Shown: positions 17,046 through 25,875, numbered from the stretch's first letter. The stretch: 64,000 nucleotides of DNA from Haloferax sp. Q22 (GCF_001482285.1 NZ_LOEP01000016.1:62001-126000), one strand, 5' to 3'. Numbers and translations are program-made. The notes: generated by a model not told the origin, from the sequence alone.

Positions 17046-18149
17046 TCACGATTTGAGTCCGCTTCCGGTGAGCGGTACGACCACGTCGGCGTCGCGGTCG
17101 AGGACGCCCGAGAGCCGCAGTTCGCGGAGCGCCGCGGGTGCGACGGCGCAGGTCGGCTCCGTATAGAAGCCGTGGCGGTGGAGCCTGTCGAGTTCGTCTT
17201 CGACCGCGTCGGACGAGAGCGCGATGGCGTCGCCGCCGGTGTCGTCCAGCGCCTCGTGAATCTCGGCCTCGCGGACGGGGTCGAGAATCTGGATGCCGTC
17301 GGCCACGTCGTTCGTCTCGTCGGGCGTGTGGTGCCGAGCGTCGGCGATGGGTGAGTAGCCGGCGGCCTGCGCGCCGTACAGTTCGGGCATCCGGTCGGTC
17401 CAGCCCGCCTCGTAGAGCGCGCGGAAGCCGCGGTACGCGCCGAGGAAGAGCGTCCCGTGGCCGAGCGGCGTGACGACCGCGTCGGGGACCGACCAGTCGC
17501 GCTGGGCGGCGATTTCGTAGGCGACGGTGGCCGTGCCCGCGAAGAACGCGGGGTTCCACGCATGACTCGCGTACCACGCGTTGTCGGCCTCGACGGCCTC
17601 GACGCAGGCGTCGGTCACGTCCTGTCTGGAGCCCTCGATTCGGACCGGCTTGGCCCCGGCGCGCTCGATGGCGCGGACCTTCGAGGGCTTGACCGACGCG
17701 GGCACGTAGATTTCGGCGTCGATGCCGGCGCGGGCGGCGTAGGTCGCGACGGCGGCCCCCGCGTTGCCCGAGGAGTCCTCGACGACGCGTTCGACGCCGA
17801 GCTCTGACGCGAGAGAGAGCATCGTCGTCGCGCCGCGGTCCTTGAACGAACCGGAGGGGAAGACGTACTCCAGTTTGAACGAGGCCTCCCACTCCACCGC
17901 GTCGACGAGGGGCGTCATCCCCTCGCCAAGAGTCGCGTGCGGCTCGGTCGGCAGGAACTCGTCGAACGCCCAGAGGCCGTCGCGGTAGTCGAGGGCGGCG
18001 TCATCGGGGGTGGCCGCAGACGGCGTCGGGTCGGACGCGAAGTCCAGCGGCTCGCCGCAGGTGCAGCGCCAGCGCCACGCATCGTACGTCTCGCCACAGG
18101 CGTCGCACGCGAGTCGGAGCCGAGCGGGGAGGTCGTGTGATGTCGTCAT
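17046..18149 (-). CDS. Threonine synthase-like PLP enzyme
   Basis: A 367-residue fold-type II PLP enzyme of the threonine synthase group, which converts O-phosphohomoserine to threonine. The N-terminus is a zinc-ribbon-like CDAC...CTC (C15, C18, C29, C31); PLP binds Lys103 in PSGSFKDRGA, with EDSSGNAGAAVA and a Gly-rich PLGHGTLFLG loop. The phosphate loop and end (VVPLTGSGLK) fit the family. Haloarchaea often carry several such paralogues, so cysteate or other beta-replacement activity is possible. It lies 59 nt after the aspartoacylase-like gene on the same strand. Confidence 0.8.
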   Translation of the reverse strand: MTTSHDLPARLRLACDACGETYDAWRWRCTCGEPLDFASDPTPSAATPDDAALDYRDGLWAFDEFLPTEPHATLGEGMTPLVDAVEWEASFKLEYVFPSGSFKDRGATTMLSLASELGVERVVEDSSGNAGAAVATYAARAGIDAEIYVPASVKPSKVRAIERAGAKPVRIEGSRQDVTDACVEAVEADNAWYASHAWNPAFFAGTATVAYEIAAQRDWSVPDAVVTPLGHGTLFLGAYRGFRALYEAGWTDRMPELYGAQAAGYSPIADARHHTPDETNDVADGIQILDPVREAEIHEALDDTGGDAIALSSDAVEDELDRLHRHGFYTEPTCAVAPAALRELRLSGVLDRDADVVVPLTGSGLKS

Positions 18150-18208
18150 GGGAAGTGAGGTGGTGGGTGGGTGTGGGGTGAGGTGGTGCGGGTGAAGTAA
18201 GTCAGGGG

Positions 18209-19165
18209 TCAGTACGTGTCGAGGTCGATGCCGACGGAACAGACGTACTCGCCGGAAGCGACCTGCGGGAGGCGGCGTGCCCGCCAGAAGATGCCGTCGT
18301 GGTCGGCGGTGACGCGGGCTTTGAGCTTGCCGAACACGTCCGTCACCTCGAACACCACGTCGCCGGCGGAGACGCGCTCGCCGAGGTCGCGCTTGAACCG
18401 GACGAGGCCGCCGACCGGCGAGCCGTACTGGTCGAAGCCGCGGGCGCGGGTCTGGGCTTCGAGTTCCACGTCACCGTCGAGGAAGTCGTACCCGCGGAGG
18501 ACGTTGTAGACGCCGCGGACACCCTTCTCGATGCTCTCGTCGTCCCAGCCGACGCAGCCGCCGAGTTCGGGGTCGATGGTCGGGATGCCGGCGTCCGGGC
18601 CGGCGCGGGCGAGTTGGCCGTCGGGGCCCTTCTGGTCGAGGACGTAGCCGCAGCCGAACGTCTTGGCGAGTCGGAGGCACTTAGCGTGCATCCGGTGGTG
18701 GCGACCGCAGCGGACGCGGACCTCGTCTATCATCTGACTCGTCGAGCCCTGATGGAGGTCGACGATGAGGTCGGCGTCGCGGGCGGCGGCGAACGTCGCG
18801 GCCGCGATGCGCTCCGAGGAGGTGCCGCGCTCGTCGCCGGGGTACGCCCGGTTCATCTTCGTGTCGTCTATGGGGTTGCGGTGCTGTGCGACCTGAAAGG
18901 CGTGGTAGTTGACGATGCCGACGACGAGAATCGTGCCGGAGATCTCCGCGGGGTCGAGCTGCGGGACGACCCGCTGGATGACGCCGACGCCGTTGAGTTC
19001 GTCTCCGTCCGAGGCCGCCTGCATGTAGAGCGTCTTGCCCGACGACGCGCCGTTGATGACGGCGACGGGCAGGCCGACGCTCCCGCCGTCGCGGGACTCG
19101 CCGACTTCGAGACGGCCCACGTCCATCTCCCCGGGGGCCGCGCTCGCCGTTCCCAAGGTAATCAT
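18209..19165 (-). CDS. Succinylglutamate desuccinylase/aspartoacylase-like metalloprotein
   Basis: A 318-residue M14-like amidohydrolase. Seen: SDGDELNG (52-59) where the family reads HGxE, so the first Zn ligand His is Asp53 while Glu56 is kept; DTKMNRAYPG (substrate Asn-Arg); VDLHQGS with His138; and TIDPELGG giving the catalytic Glu200. A C-terminal beta-barrel (about 230-318) follows. Relatives release acyl groups from N-acylated amino acids or diamines; the substrate here is not readable. It precedes the threonine-synthase-like gene, with which it probably forms an operon. Confidence 0.8.
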   Translation of the reverse strand: MITLGTASAAPGEMDVGRLEVGESRDGGSVGLPVAVINGASSGKTLYMQAASDGDELNGVGVIQRVVPQLDPAEISGTILVVGIVNYHAFQVAQHRNPIDDTKMNRAYPGDERGTSSERIAAATFAAARDADLIVDLHQGSTSQMIDEVRVRCGRHHRMHAKCLRLAKTFGCGYVLDQKGPDGQLARAGPDAGIPTIDPELGGCVGWDDESIEKGVRGVYNVLRGYDFLDGDVELEAQTRARGFDQYGSPVGGLVRFKRDLGERVSAGDVVFEVTDVFGKLKARVTADHDGIFWRARRLPQVASGEYVCSVGIDLDTY

Positions 19166-19235
19166 ATCGCCAACCTCGGACCCGCCTCCCTTTAGGGGTT
19201 CGGTCCGCTGACCCCCCGAGGAAAGCGTTGCCGCT

Positions 19236-19553
19236 ATGGTCTCGCGGCCGCTACCGGCGACCGTGACAGACGACGTTCCCGAACGGCCGCCGACGGGGGG
19301 ACTGGTACAGGCGCTGGACGTGCCACGAAACGCCGCTATCGGGGCGGCCGTCGGCCTCGCGTTGGCCGTCGTCGCCTACCTCTTTCGGGTCCTCGAACTG
19401 TTCGGCCCGTTCGCCGGTACCCGCGAGTATCCGATACTCGGACCCGAGGGCTGGTTCCTCATCCTCGCGTTCGTCCTCGCCTCTGCGACGGCGCTGCTCG
19501 TCGCGACAGTGCTCACGCTCGTCTCGGCGTATCGACTGAGTAAAACGCTCTGA
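19236..19553 (+). CDS. Small membrane protein, two transmembrane segments
   Basis: A 105-residue protein with a hydrophilic N-terminus and two membrane spans (about 33-55 and 73-98). The pattern resembles small conserved haloarchaeal membrane proteins, but I cannot name the family with certainty. A GTG at 19263 (starting MTDDVPERPP) is an alternative start. It is divergent from the aspartoacylase-like gene and convergent with the PhoU/TrkA-C gene. Confidence 0.68.
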   Translation: MVSRPLPATVTDDVPERPPTGGLVQALDVPRNAAIGAAVGLALAVVAYLFRVLELFGPFAGTREYPILGPEGWFLILAFVLASATALLVATVLTLVSAYRLSKTL

Positions 19554-19582
19554 GCCGTCGGTTCCGTCGGTTCGGCCTCGCC

Positions 19583-20791
19583 CTACTCGTCGAACTCGCG
19601 CTCGTCGCCGACGAGTTCGCCCAGTCGTTCCGCGCCGGCTCTGGTTCCTTTCGCGATGATGAGGTCGCCGCCGTGGAGCCGCGTTTCCGACCCCGGCGAG
19701 ACGACCCACTCGCGGCCGCCAGCCCGGCGGACCGCGATGACGCGCATTCCCGTCTCGGTCTTGACGCGCCGGTCGCCGAGGGTCGCCTCCGCGAGGTCGC
19801 TTGCGGGGGCGACCCGCAGGCGGATGATGACCTCGTCGGACTCCTTGACCGCGGCGGCGACGACCGGGTGGGCGTCGATGCCGCGGAGGACGCCCTCGGC
19901 GATTTCGAGCGCGGCGTCCGAAATCATCTCGGTCGCGCTCGCGAGTTGGACGAGCCCACGGAGCGACACGGGGTCTTCGACCCGGCTCGCCGCGCGGAGC
20001 GTCCACGCCTCGAACCGGGACTTGAGCGCGTCCACCTCGGCTTCGAGTTCCTCGACCTCTTCGGCGACGCCCTCGCTGTCGAACAGCACCGCGCCGTAGG
20101 CGAGGTCGACGGCGAGTTCGCTCATATCCTTCATCAGGACGATGGAGTCGACCGCCCGCTCGAGGTCCTCGATGGTCGGCTCCGGCACATCCGGCGGGTC
20201 GTACCGGAGGCCCGTGGCGGCCTCGTGGACGGTCTGGAGGCCGTCGTCGCGGCCGCGGAGGAGGAGCACGTCGCCGGCGCGGAGCGTCGTCTCGTGGTCG
20301 GGGTTCGTCACCCACTCGCCGGCGCGGTGGATGGCGATGACGCGGACGCCCGTCTCGGTCTCCATGTTGATGTCGCCGAGCGTGCGACCCGCGTACGGCG
20401 ACTCGTCGGTGAGTTCGCACCGGATCGTCGTCTCGACCGCCTCGGGGAGCGCCGCGCGGATGGCGTCCGGGAGGCCGATGTCCTCGATGACGACCTTGGC
20501 GATGTCGCCCGCGGCGTCCGAAATCTTCTCGGCCGCGCCGACGACGCCGAGGACGGGCGCGAGTTCCTCCGCGTCCTCGGGGCTCCGGGCCGCCATCATC
20601 AGGCTCATGCGCGCCTGTAGCTGAAGGATGTCCATCCGCTCTTCGAGGTCGAGGACCTCGGCCGCGAGGTCGTCGTTGGCGTGGAGGACGGCGGAGTACG
20701 AGAGGTCGATGAGTAACTCCGCGGTGTCTTTCATCTCGGCGAGGACGGCCTTGACGCTGACAGGCTCGTACTCGATGTCCTCCGGATTCAT
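19583..20791 (-). CDS. Duplicated PhoU-like/TrkA-C (RCK_C) regulatory protein
   Basis: 402 residues made of two copies of one module: a PhoU-like helical domain (about 10-105 and 205-315) followed by an RCK_C/TrkA-C domain (about 110-195 and 320-400). The copies align visibly: TLGDINMETETGVRVIAIHRAGEWV against TLGDRRVKTETGMRVIAVRRAGGREWV. RCK_C domains bind nucleotides such as c-di-AMP and gate K+ channels or transporters. No channel gene is adjacent, so the partner is elsewhere. ATG 20791 is chosen because the longer frame's extra residues are non-conserved. Confidence 0.88.
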   Translation of the reverse strand: MNPEDIEYEPVSVKAVLAEMKDTAELLIDLSYSAVLHANDDLAAEVLDLEERMDILQLQARMSLMMAARSPEDAEELAPVLGVVGAAEKISDAAGDIAKVVIEDIGLPDAIRAALPEAVETTIRCELTDESPYAGRTLGDINMETETGVRVIAIHRAGEWVTNPDHETTLRAGDVLLLRGRDDGLQTVHEAATGLRYDPPDVPEPTIEDLERAVDSIVLMKDMSELAVDLAYGAVLFDSEGVAEEVEELEAEVDALKSRFEAWTLRAASRVEDPVSLRGLVQLASATEMISDAALEIAEGVLRGIDAHPVVAAAVKESDEVIIRLRVAPASDLAEATLGDRRVKTETGMRVIAVRRAGGREWVVSPGSETRLHGGDLIIAKGTRAGAERLGELVGDEREFDE

Positions 20792-20948
20792 GCGCCCGCC
20801 TTCACGACGGGACGGCAAAAGGCTTGCCAGGAATAGTGGTGCCACCGTGGTTCGAGAGAGCTACGTCGCGGGCGGATATGACTTCGCGGGTGGCCCGAAC
20901 CGCGCGCGACCGCCCTCGGTGAACCCCGTATAAGGGCACCGAAAACAA

Positions 20949-20960
20949 CGACAATTGTCG
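20949..20960. promoter_or_regulatory. 12-bp palindrome upstream of citrate synthase
   Basis: CGACAATTGTCG is a perfect palindrome just before a TATA-like ACTATTTTAG (20963-20972), in the divergent region between the PhoU/TrkA-C gene and citrate synthase. Its size and place suggest a dimeric regulator's operator. The target promoter is uncertain because citrate synthase also has a nearer TATA-like box. Confidence 0.4.
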
Positions 20961-21056
20961 AACACTATTTTAGACACCGGCTACCCACGAAATCGACAGA
21001 CGGGGCTGCCGTTGTATGTGTATGGCGGTCGATAACATATGAGTGAAAACGATAAC

Positions 21057-21065
21057 GCTTTTTTG
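21057..21065 (+). promoter_or_regulatory. TATA-like box of citrate synthase
   Basis: GCTTTTTTG is centred about 28 nt before ATG 21089, predicting a leaderless transcript and supporting that start over the upstream ATG at 21068, which would fall only 3 nt after the box. Confidence 0.5.
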
Positions 21066-21088
21066 AGATGGTAGGCAACGTTCTGGGT

Positions 21089-22228
21089 ATGTCAGGCGAA
21101 CTGAAGCGGGGGCTGGAAGGTGTGCTGGTCACCGAATCGAAACTCAGCTTCATCGACGGCGATGCGGGACAACTCGTTTACTGCGGTTACGACATCGAAG
21201 ACCTCGCACGGGACGCAAGCTACGAGGAGGTACTCTACCTTCTGTGGCACGGAGAGCTTCCGACGCGCGAGGAACTGGATGCGTTCTCCGACGAACTCGC
21301 GGCCCATCGCGGCCTCGATGACGGCGTCCTCGACGTGACGCGCGAACTCGCAGAGCAGGACGAGTCGCCGATGGCGGCGCTCCGAACGCTCGTCTCGGCG
21401 ATGTCGGCGTACGACGAAAACGCCGACTTCGAGGACGTGACCGACCGCGAGGTTAACCTCGAGAAGGCAAAGCGCATCACGGCGAAGATGCCGTCGGTAC
21501 TCGCGGCCTACGCCCGCTTCCGTCGCGGCGACGACTACGTCGAACCCGACGAGAGCCTGAATCACGCGGCGAACTTCCTCTACATGCTCAACGGCGAGGA
21601 GCCGAACGAGGTGCTCGCCGAGACGTTCGACATGGCGCTCGTGCTCCACGCCGACCACGGTCTGAACGCTTCCACGTTCTCCGCGATGGTCACGTCCTCG
21701 ACGCTGTCTGACCTCTATAGCGCGGTCACGTCCGCCATCGGCACGCTCTCGGGGTCGCTCCACGGCGGCGCGAACGCGAACGTCATGCGGATGCTGAAGG
21801 ACGTCGACGACAGCGACATGGACCCGACCGAGTGGGTCAAAGACGCCCTCGACCGCGGCGAGCGCGTCGCCGGGTTCGGCCACCGCGTCTACAACGTCAA
21901 GGACCCCCGCGCGAAAATTCTCGGCGCGAAGTCCGAGGCGCTCGGCGAGGCCGCCGGCGACATGAAGTGGTACGAGATGTCGGTCGCCATCGAGGAGTAC
22001 ATCGGCGAGGAGAAGGGTCTCGCGCCGAACGTGGACTTCTACTCCGCGTCGACGTACTACCAGATGGGCATCCCCATCGACCTCTACACCCCCATCTTCG
22101 CCGTCTCGCGCGCCGGCGGCTGGATTGCGCACGTCCTCGAACAGTACGAGGACAACCGTCTCATCCGCCCCCGCGCCCGCTACACCGGCGAGAAAGACCT
22201 CGAGTTCCCGTCGGTCGACGAGCGATAG
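21089..22228 (+). CDS. citZ: Citrate synthase
   Basis: Condenses acetyl-CoA and oxaloacetate to start the citric acid cycle. The 379-residue protein begins MSGELKRGLEGVLV, as I recall for Haloferax citrate synthase. The catalytic residues are visible: His225 in GSLHGGAN, His265 in FGHRVYNVKDPR and Asp316 in PNVDFYSA. Length matches the small archaeal/type I form without the bacterial N-terminal extension. It is monocistronic: the next gene, a MATE exporter, is convergent. Confidence 0.96.
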   Translation: MSGELKRGLEGVLVTESKLSFIDGDAGQLVYCGYDIEDLARDASYEEVLYLLWHGELPTREELDAFSDELAAHRGLDDGVLDVTRELAEQDESPMAALRTLVSAMSAYDENADFEDVTDREVNLEKAKRITAKMPSVLAAYARFRRGDDYVEPDESLNHAANFLYMLNGEEPNEVLAETFDMALVLHADHGLNASTFSAMVTSSTLSDLYSAVTSAIGTLSGSLHGGANANVMRMLKDVDDSDMDPTEWVKDALDRGERVAGFGHRVYNVKDPRAKILGAKSEALGEAAGDMKWYEMSVAIEEYIGEEKGLAPNVDFYSASTYYQMGIPIDLYTPIFAVSRAGGWIAHVLEQYEDNRLIRPRARYTGEKDLEFPSVDER

Positions 22229-22362
22229 ACAGCGAGTCAACGAGTCGCACGCGACTTTTTCCCGTTCGCCGTCTCCCGGAGCGACGCGTCGTCCCTCGCG
22301 GTCGCCCCGTTCCTCGCTTCCACAATTTCCGCGAGTCCTACGTCGCCCGTGCCGTCTCGCGC

Positions 22363-23754
22363 TCAGTCGTCTTCGCCCACGTCGTCGACGCCGACGCTTC
22401 CGCGTTGGACCATGAGCGAGTCGGCGTGGCCCGCCCAGTCGGCGTAGTAGAACGCGACCAGCGCGAACAGCCCCATCCACGTGAACGACAGGACGATGCC
22501 GATTCGCGCGCCGAGCGGGCCGTAGCCGAACACCTCGACGAGCAGGTAGGACGCGCCGACGAAGAAGCCGAACACCCCGGTCAGCCGGGCGACGAAGGGG
22601 ATTCGCGTCGCGCCCGCGCCCTGCAGCGACCCGGACAGGCCGACGAAGAGCGCCAGTCCCGGCGCGGCGAGGCCGTAGGCGACGGCGAACTTCACGGCCC
22701 ACTCGAGGTCCGCGCCGCCGCCGGAGCCGACGAGGCCGACGACGGGTTCGGTGAACGCCGCGAGGAAGAGCCCGATGCCGCCGACCGTAACGACTGACAG
22801 GAGCGCCACCGCGCCGCCCTGATACCGCGCGGCCTCGCTGTCGCCCGCCCCGAGCGCCTGCCCGACGAGGACGCTGGCGGCGACGTTGTAGCCGCGCGCC
22901 AGCGGGCTCGCGACCTGCTGGTAGACCCGGCGGCCGATTTGGAAGCCGGCGTTGACGGCGTCGCCGAAGCCGAGGAGCAGGGCGTTGAACGGGAACTCCG
23001 CGAGTTCGGCGGCGATTCCCTCGCCGACCCGCGGGGTCGCGATGCGAACGAGTTGGCTGGCGACCGTCCGGTCGCGGGGGCGGACCAGCGAGGTCGGCGA
23101 CGCGGGCCGGGCGAGCGCGACGAGAAGCAGTCCCGCCGAGAGGACGTTGGCGGTGGAAGTCGCGAGTCCGACACCCAGCACGCCGAGCGCCGGCAGGCCG
23201 ACGAGACCGAAGCCGAGACCGACCGACAGCCCGATGTTGACGACGTTGGCGAAGACGTTGACCAGCATCGGCGTCCGGGTGTCGCCGACGCCCTGAAGCG
23301 ACCGCGAACCGACCAGCGAGACCAATCGCGCGGGCGAGGTGGCGAAGATAACCGCGAGATACGTCGTTCCCAAGGCGACCGCCCTGTCGCTCGCCGGGAA
23401 CGCGCCGATGGCCGCCTCGCCCAGCGTGAACCCGAAAATCAGGAACGGGATGCCCGCGAGGAACGCGAGGAGGAGCGCCGTCGAGATAGCCTCGCTCCGG
23501 TTGGCGTCCGCGCCGCTCCCCGTGTCCTGACTGGAGAGCGCAATCGCACCGCCGCCGAGGCCGAGGCCGATGCGGAGCGGGAACCGTGCGTAGAGGTCGG
23601 CGAGGCCGATAGCGACGACGGCGGCCGGGGAGAGCGCCGCGGTGACGGCAACGTCCACGGTCCGCATCGCCGTCTGTGCGGTCTGCTCGGCCATCACCGG
23701 CCACGCGAGCGAGAAGATCCGCTTCCAGACTCGCCGGAGACGGCCGAGGTTCAT
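22363..23754 (-). CDS. MATE-family multidrug/toxin exporter
   Basis: A 463-residue membrane protein with twelve predicted spans in two homologous halves. The start (RRVWKRIFSLAWPVMAEQ) and the phrases SLQGVGDTRTPM and GYNVAASVLVGQALGAGD correspond to conserved MATE family positions. MATE proteins export cationic compounds using Na+ or H+; the substrate is not readable. The next genes on either side are convergent (citrate synthase) and divergent (ilvA), so it is monocistronic. Confidence 0.9.
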   Translation of the reverse strand: MNLGRLRRVWKRIFSLAWPVMAEQTAQTAMRTVDVAVTAALSPAAVVAIGLADLYARFPLRIGLGLGGGAIALSSQDTGSGADANRSEAISTALLLAFLAGIPFLIFGFTLGEAAIGAFPASDRAVALGTTYLAVIFATSPARLVSLVGSRSLQGVGDTRTPMLVNVFANVVNIGLSVGLGFGLVGLPALGVLGVGLATSTANVLSAGLLLVALARPASPTSLVRPRDRTVASQLVRIATPRVGEGIAAELAEFPFNALLLGFGDAVNAGFQIGRRVYQQVASPLARGYNVAASVLVGQALGAGDSEAARYQGGAVALLSVVTVGGIGLFLAAFTEPVVGLVGSGGGADLEWAVKFAVAYGLAAPGLALFVGLSGSLQGAGATRIPFVARLTGVFGFFVGASYLLVEVFGYGPLGARIGIVLSFTWMGLFALVAFYYADWAGHADSLMVQRGSVGVDDVGEDD

Positions 23755-24110
23755 GCCGAGGCCACGGACCTCGCGCAGTTGACGGTATCGGAAGCGGCGG
23801 TCCCGTCGGGCACTCTCGATGCGACGCGCGAATGACGAGTGTCATACGCGAGCGATGGGTCGCCGCTGTCGTGCGCTTTCACTTTCACTCCGGGTGGGGG
23901 ACGTTTATATGCACGGGGACCAGAAAGACAGTTGCACGTCACACGCGTGCATTCCCCCTTTCCCCCTTCCCGACCGGCGAGCGACGGCGACGGCGCGCGT
24001 TGACGGAGGCGAATCCGAGTTTTCAACCGACGACCATGAGGGTTGACATCACGGCCCTGATACGGACGAGTTCCCGAACGATTAAACACAGACACGGGTG
24101 ATTTCTGACC
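23755..24110. other. 356-nt divergent intergenic region between MATE gene and ilvA
   Basis: Holds two TATA-like boxes on the plus strand: TTTATAT at 23904-23910 and GATTAAAC at 24080-24087, the latter placed to give a leaderless ilvA. A transcript from the first would carry a 170-nt leader with a short GCACG/CGTGC hairpin (23932-23948). A 21-codon ORF (24036-24101) rich in Thr and Ile codons ends 9 nt before ilvA. I see no convincing longer gene; the 75-codon frame here is biased against known haloarchaeal codon use. Confidence 0.5.
24080..24087 (+). promoter_or_regulatory. TATA-like box of ilvA
   Basis: GATTAAAC is centred 27 nt before the ilvA ATG at 24111, the standard position for a leaderless haloarchaeal gene. 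Confidence 0.5.
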
Positions 24111-25322
24111 ATGCTCACGCTTGACGACGTACGCGCCGCCCGCGAGCGCGTCGAAGCGGTCGCCCGATGGACACCGCTGGAGTACTCGCACACCTTCTCG
24201 GAGATGACGGGTGCAGAGGTGTACCTGAAACTGGAGAACTCCCAGCGCACGGGGTCGTTCAAGATTCGCGGAGCGACGAACCGCATCACCACGCTCTCCG
24301 ACGAGGAGCGAGACGCGGGCGTCGTGACCGCGAGCGCCGGCAACCACGCGCAGGGCGTCGCGCTCGCGGCGTCGCGGGCGGGTGTGAACGCGAAAATCGT
24401 CATGCCGGAGTACGCGCCGATTTCGAAGGTGAAAGCGACCGAGCGCTACGGCGGCGACGTGGTGCTCTACGGCAACGACTACGACGAGGCGCAGACCAAA
24501 GCCCACGAAATCGAAGCGGAGGAGGGGCGGACCTACGTCCACGCTTTCGACGACGAGTACGTCATGGCCGGGCAGGGGACCATCGGCCTCGAAATCGCGG
24601 ATGACTGCCCGGACCTCGACACCGTGGTCGTCCCCATCGGCGGCGGCGGACTCATCTCCGGTATCTCGACGGCCATCAAGGAACAGTTCCCCGACGCCCG
24701 CGTCATCGGCGTGCAGGCGGAACAGGCCTCCAGCGCCGCGGACTCGCTGAACAAAGGGTCGATTCAGACCATCGACGAGGTGGACACCATCGCCGACGGC
24801 ATCGCCGTCCGCAGAATCGGCGACAAGCCCTTCGAAGTCATCCGCGAGCGCGTCGACGAGGTCGTCACCGTCTCCGACGAGGAAATCGCGGTGGCGCTTA
24901 CCTACCTGCTCGAACGCTCGAAGACGCTGGTCGAGGGCGCGGGGGCCGTCGCGCTCGCGGCGCTGGTCTTCCAGAAGTTCGACTACGAGGAGGGCGAGGT
25001 CGTCGTCCCCGCGCTGTGCGGCGGCAACATCGACATGAACACGCTGACGACTGTCGTGATGCGCGGACTCGTCGAGACGGGCCGGTACCTCAAGATTCGG
25101 ACCGAACTGAAAGACCGCCCCGGCTCGCTCGAACAGCTCATCGAGATCATCGCCGCGGAGAAGGCGAACATCTACGCCATCAGGCACGACCGCACCTCTC
25201 GGAAAATCGCGCTGAACGCGACGGAAGTCGAAATCGACCTCGAAATGCGCGGGCCCGACCACGTCGATTCGCTCCTCGGGGAGCTCCGCGACGCGGGCTA
25301 CGACGTGGAAGTCCTCGACTGA
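24111..25322 (+). CDS. ilvA: Threonine deaminase (threonine ammonia-lyase) with ACT domain
   Basis: Converts threonine to 2-oxobutanoate and ammonia, the entry to isoleucine synthesis or threonine breakdown. The 403 residues hold a fold-type II PLP core (Lys51 in TGSFKIRGATNR; ASAGNHAQGVALAA; the Gly-rich PIGGGGLISG) and a C-terminal ACT domain (about 325-403, starting ELKDRPGSLEQLIEII) that usually mediates amino-acid feedback. The product passes through the unstable 2-aminocrotonate imine, the substrate of RidA, whose gene lies 3.3 kb downstream. Confidence 0.93.
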   Translation: MLTLDDVRAARERVEAVARWTPLEYSHTFSEMTGAEVYLKLENSQRTGSFKIRGATNRITTLSDEERDAGVVTASAGNHAQGVALAASRAGVNAKIVMPEYAPISKVKATERYGGDVVLYGNDYDEAQTKAHEIEAEEGRTYVHAFDDEYVMAGQGTIGLEIADDCPDLDTVVVPIGGGGLISGISTAIKEQFPDARVIGVQAEQASSAADSLNKGSIQTIDEVDTIADGIAVRRIGDKPFEVIRERVDEVVTVSDEEIAVALTYLLERSKTLVEGAGAVALAALVFQKFDYEEGEVVVPALCGGNIDMNTLTTVVMRGLVETGRYLKIRTELKDRPGSLEQLIEIIAAEKANIYAIRHDRTSRKIALNATEVEIDLEMRGPDHVDSLLGELRDAGYDVEVLD

Positions 25323-25370
25323 CCGCGTGGCCGGAGGCGGGCTTCGAGTCCCGCGTTGGAAGCCGGGGGG

Positions 25371-25577
25371 TCAGGCGAGTCGCGTGAGGCCCATAAACAC
25401 GAGGAGCGTGCCGATGCCTCGGTAGAGCCAGACGGGCGGGGCGGACCCCTCGGACCCGTCGGAAGACGTGTGGCGGAGGAACTCGAACCCGAACGCGTGG
25501 ATTCGCGCCGGGAAGACGAGGTACGCGACGCCGAGCGCCACGACCCCGACGGAGCCGACCTGCCACAGGAGGTTCAT
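25371..25577 (-). CDS. Small membrane protein, 68 residues
   Basis: Two hydrophobic segments (about 3-23 and 50-67) flank a short polar loop with HTSSDGSEGSAPP. The frame starts with ATG and runs between convergent ilvA and the divergent cydA promoter region. No family is recognised. Its small size and hydrophobic pattern are the only support. Confidence 0.55.
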   Translation of the reverse strand: MNLLWQVGSVGVVALGVAYLVFPARIHAFGFEFLRHTSSDGSEGSAPPVWLYRGIGTLLVFMGLTRLA

Positions 25578-25809
25578 GTGCTAAGTCCGAACTGTTCCGG
25601 CATATGCCCGTCGGTCGGGTCGGCGCGTCGGCGGCCGGAGTTCGTCCGAGACGGGCGCGTTTCGGGAGTGTGAGCGCGTTTCTGTCCCCGACGAACGCTC
25701 GCCTTTTTACCCGGACGATTATGTCGAATTCGGGCGAGAGACACCACCTACGATGGTTTTCAGTTCGTGGGAAGCATGCGGGGATTGACCCTCCCCCAAT
25801 ACGAAGGCC

Positions 25810-25814
25810 TTTAA
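25810..25814 (+). promoter_or_regulatory. TATA-like box of cydAB
   Basis: TTTAA in GGCCTTTAACAGG lies 62 nt before the cydA ATG, predicting a leader of about 35 nt. A second AT-rich element, CTTTTTACCC (25693-25702), lies further upstream. The rest of the 298-nt divergent region (25578-25875) shows no gene. Confidence 0.4.
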
Positions 25815-25875
25815 CAGGGAAGTCCCCGCCCCTCGCTCCCTGGTTCGCCCCGTCGTCGGCGCTCCCCACCAAACC

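Noticed and set aside
21092-23845. 917-residue minus-strand frame across citrate synthase and the MATE gene
   Set aside because: Crosses two well-supported genes in other frames and is Arg-rich without conserved motifs.
23819-24046. 75-codon plus-strand frame before ilvA
   Set aside because: Starts inside the MATE promoter region, has unusual Cys/His-rich composition and poor codon bias; more likely non-coding.
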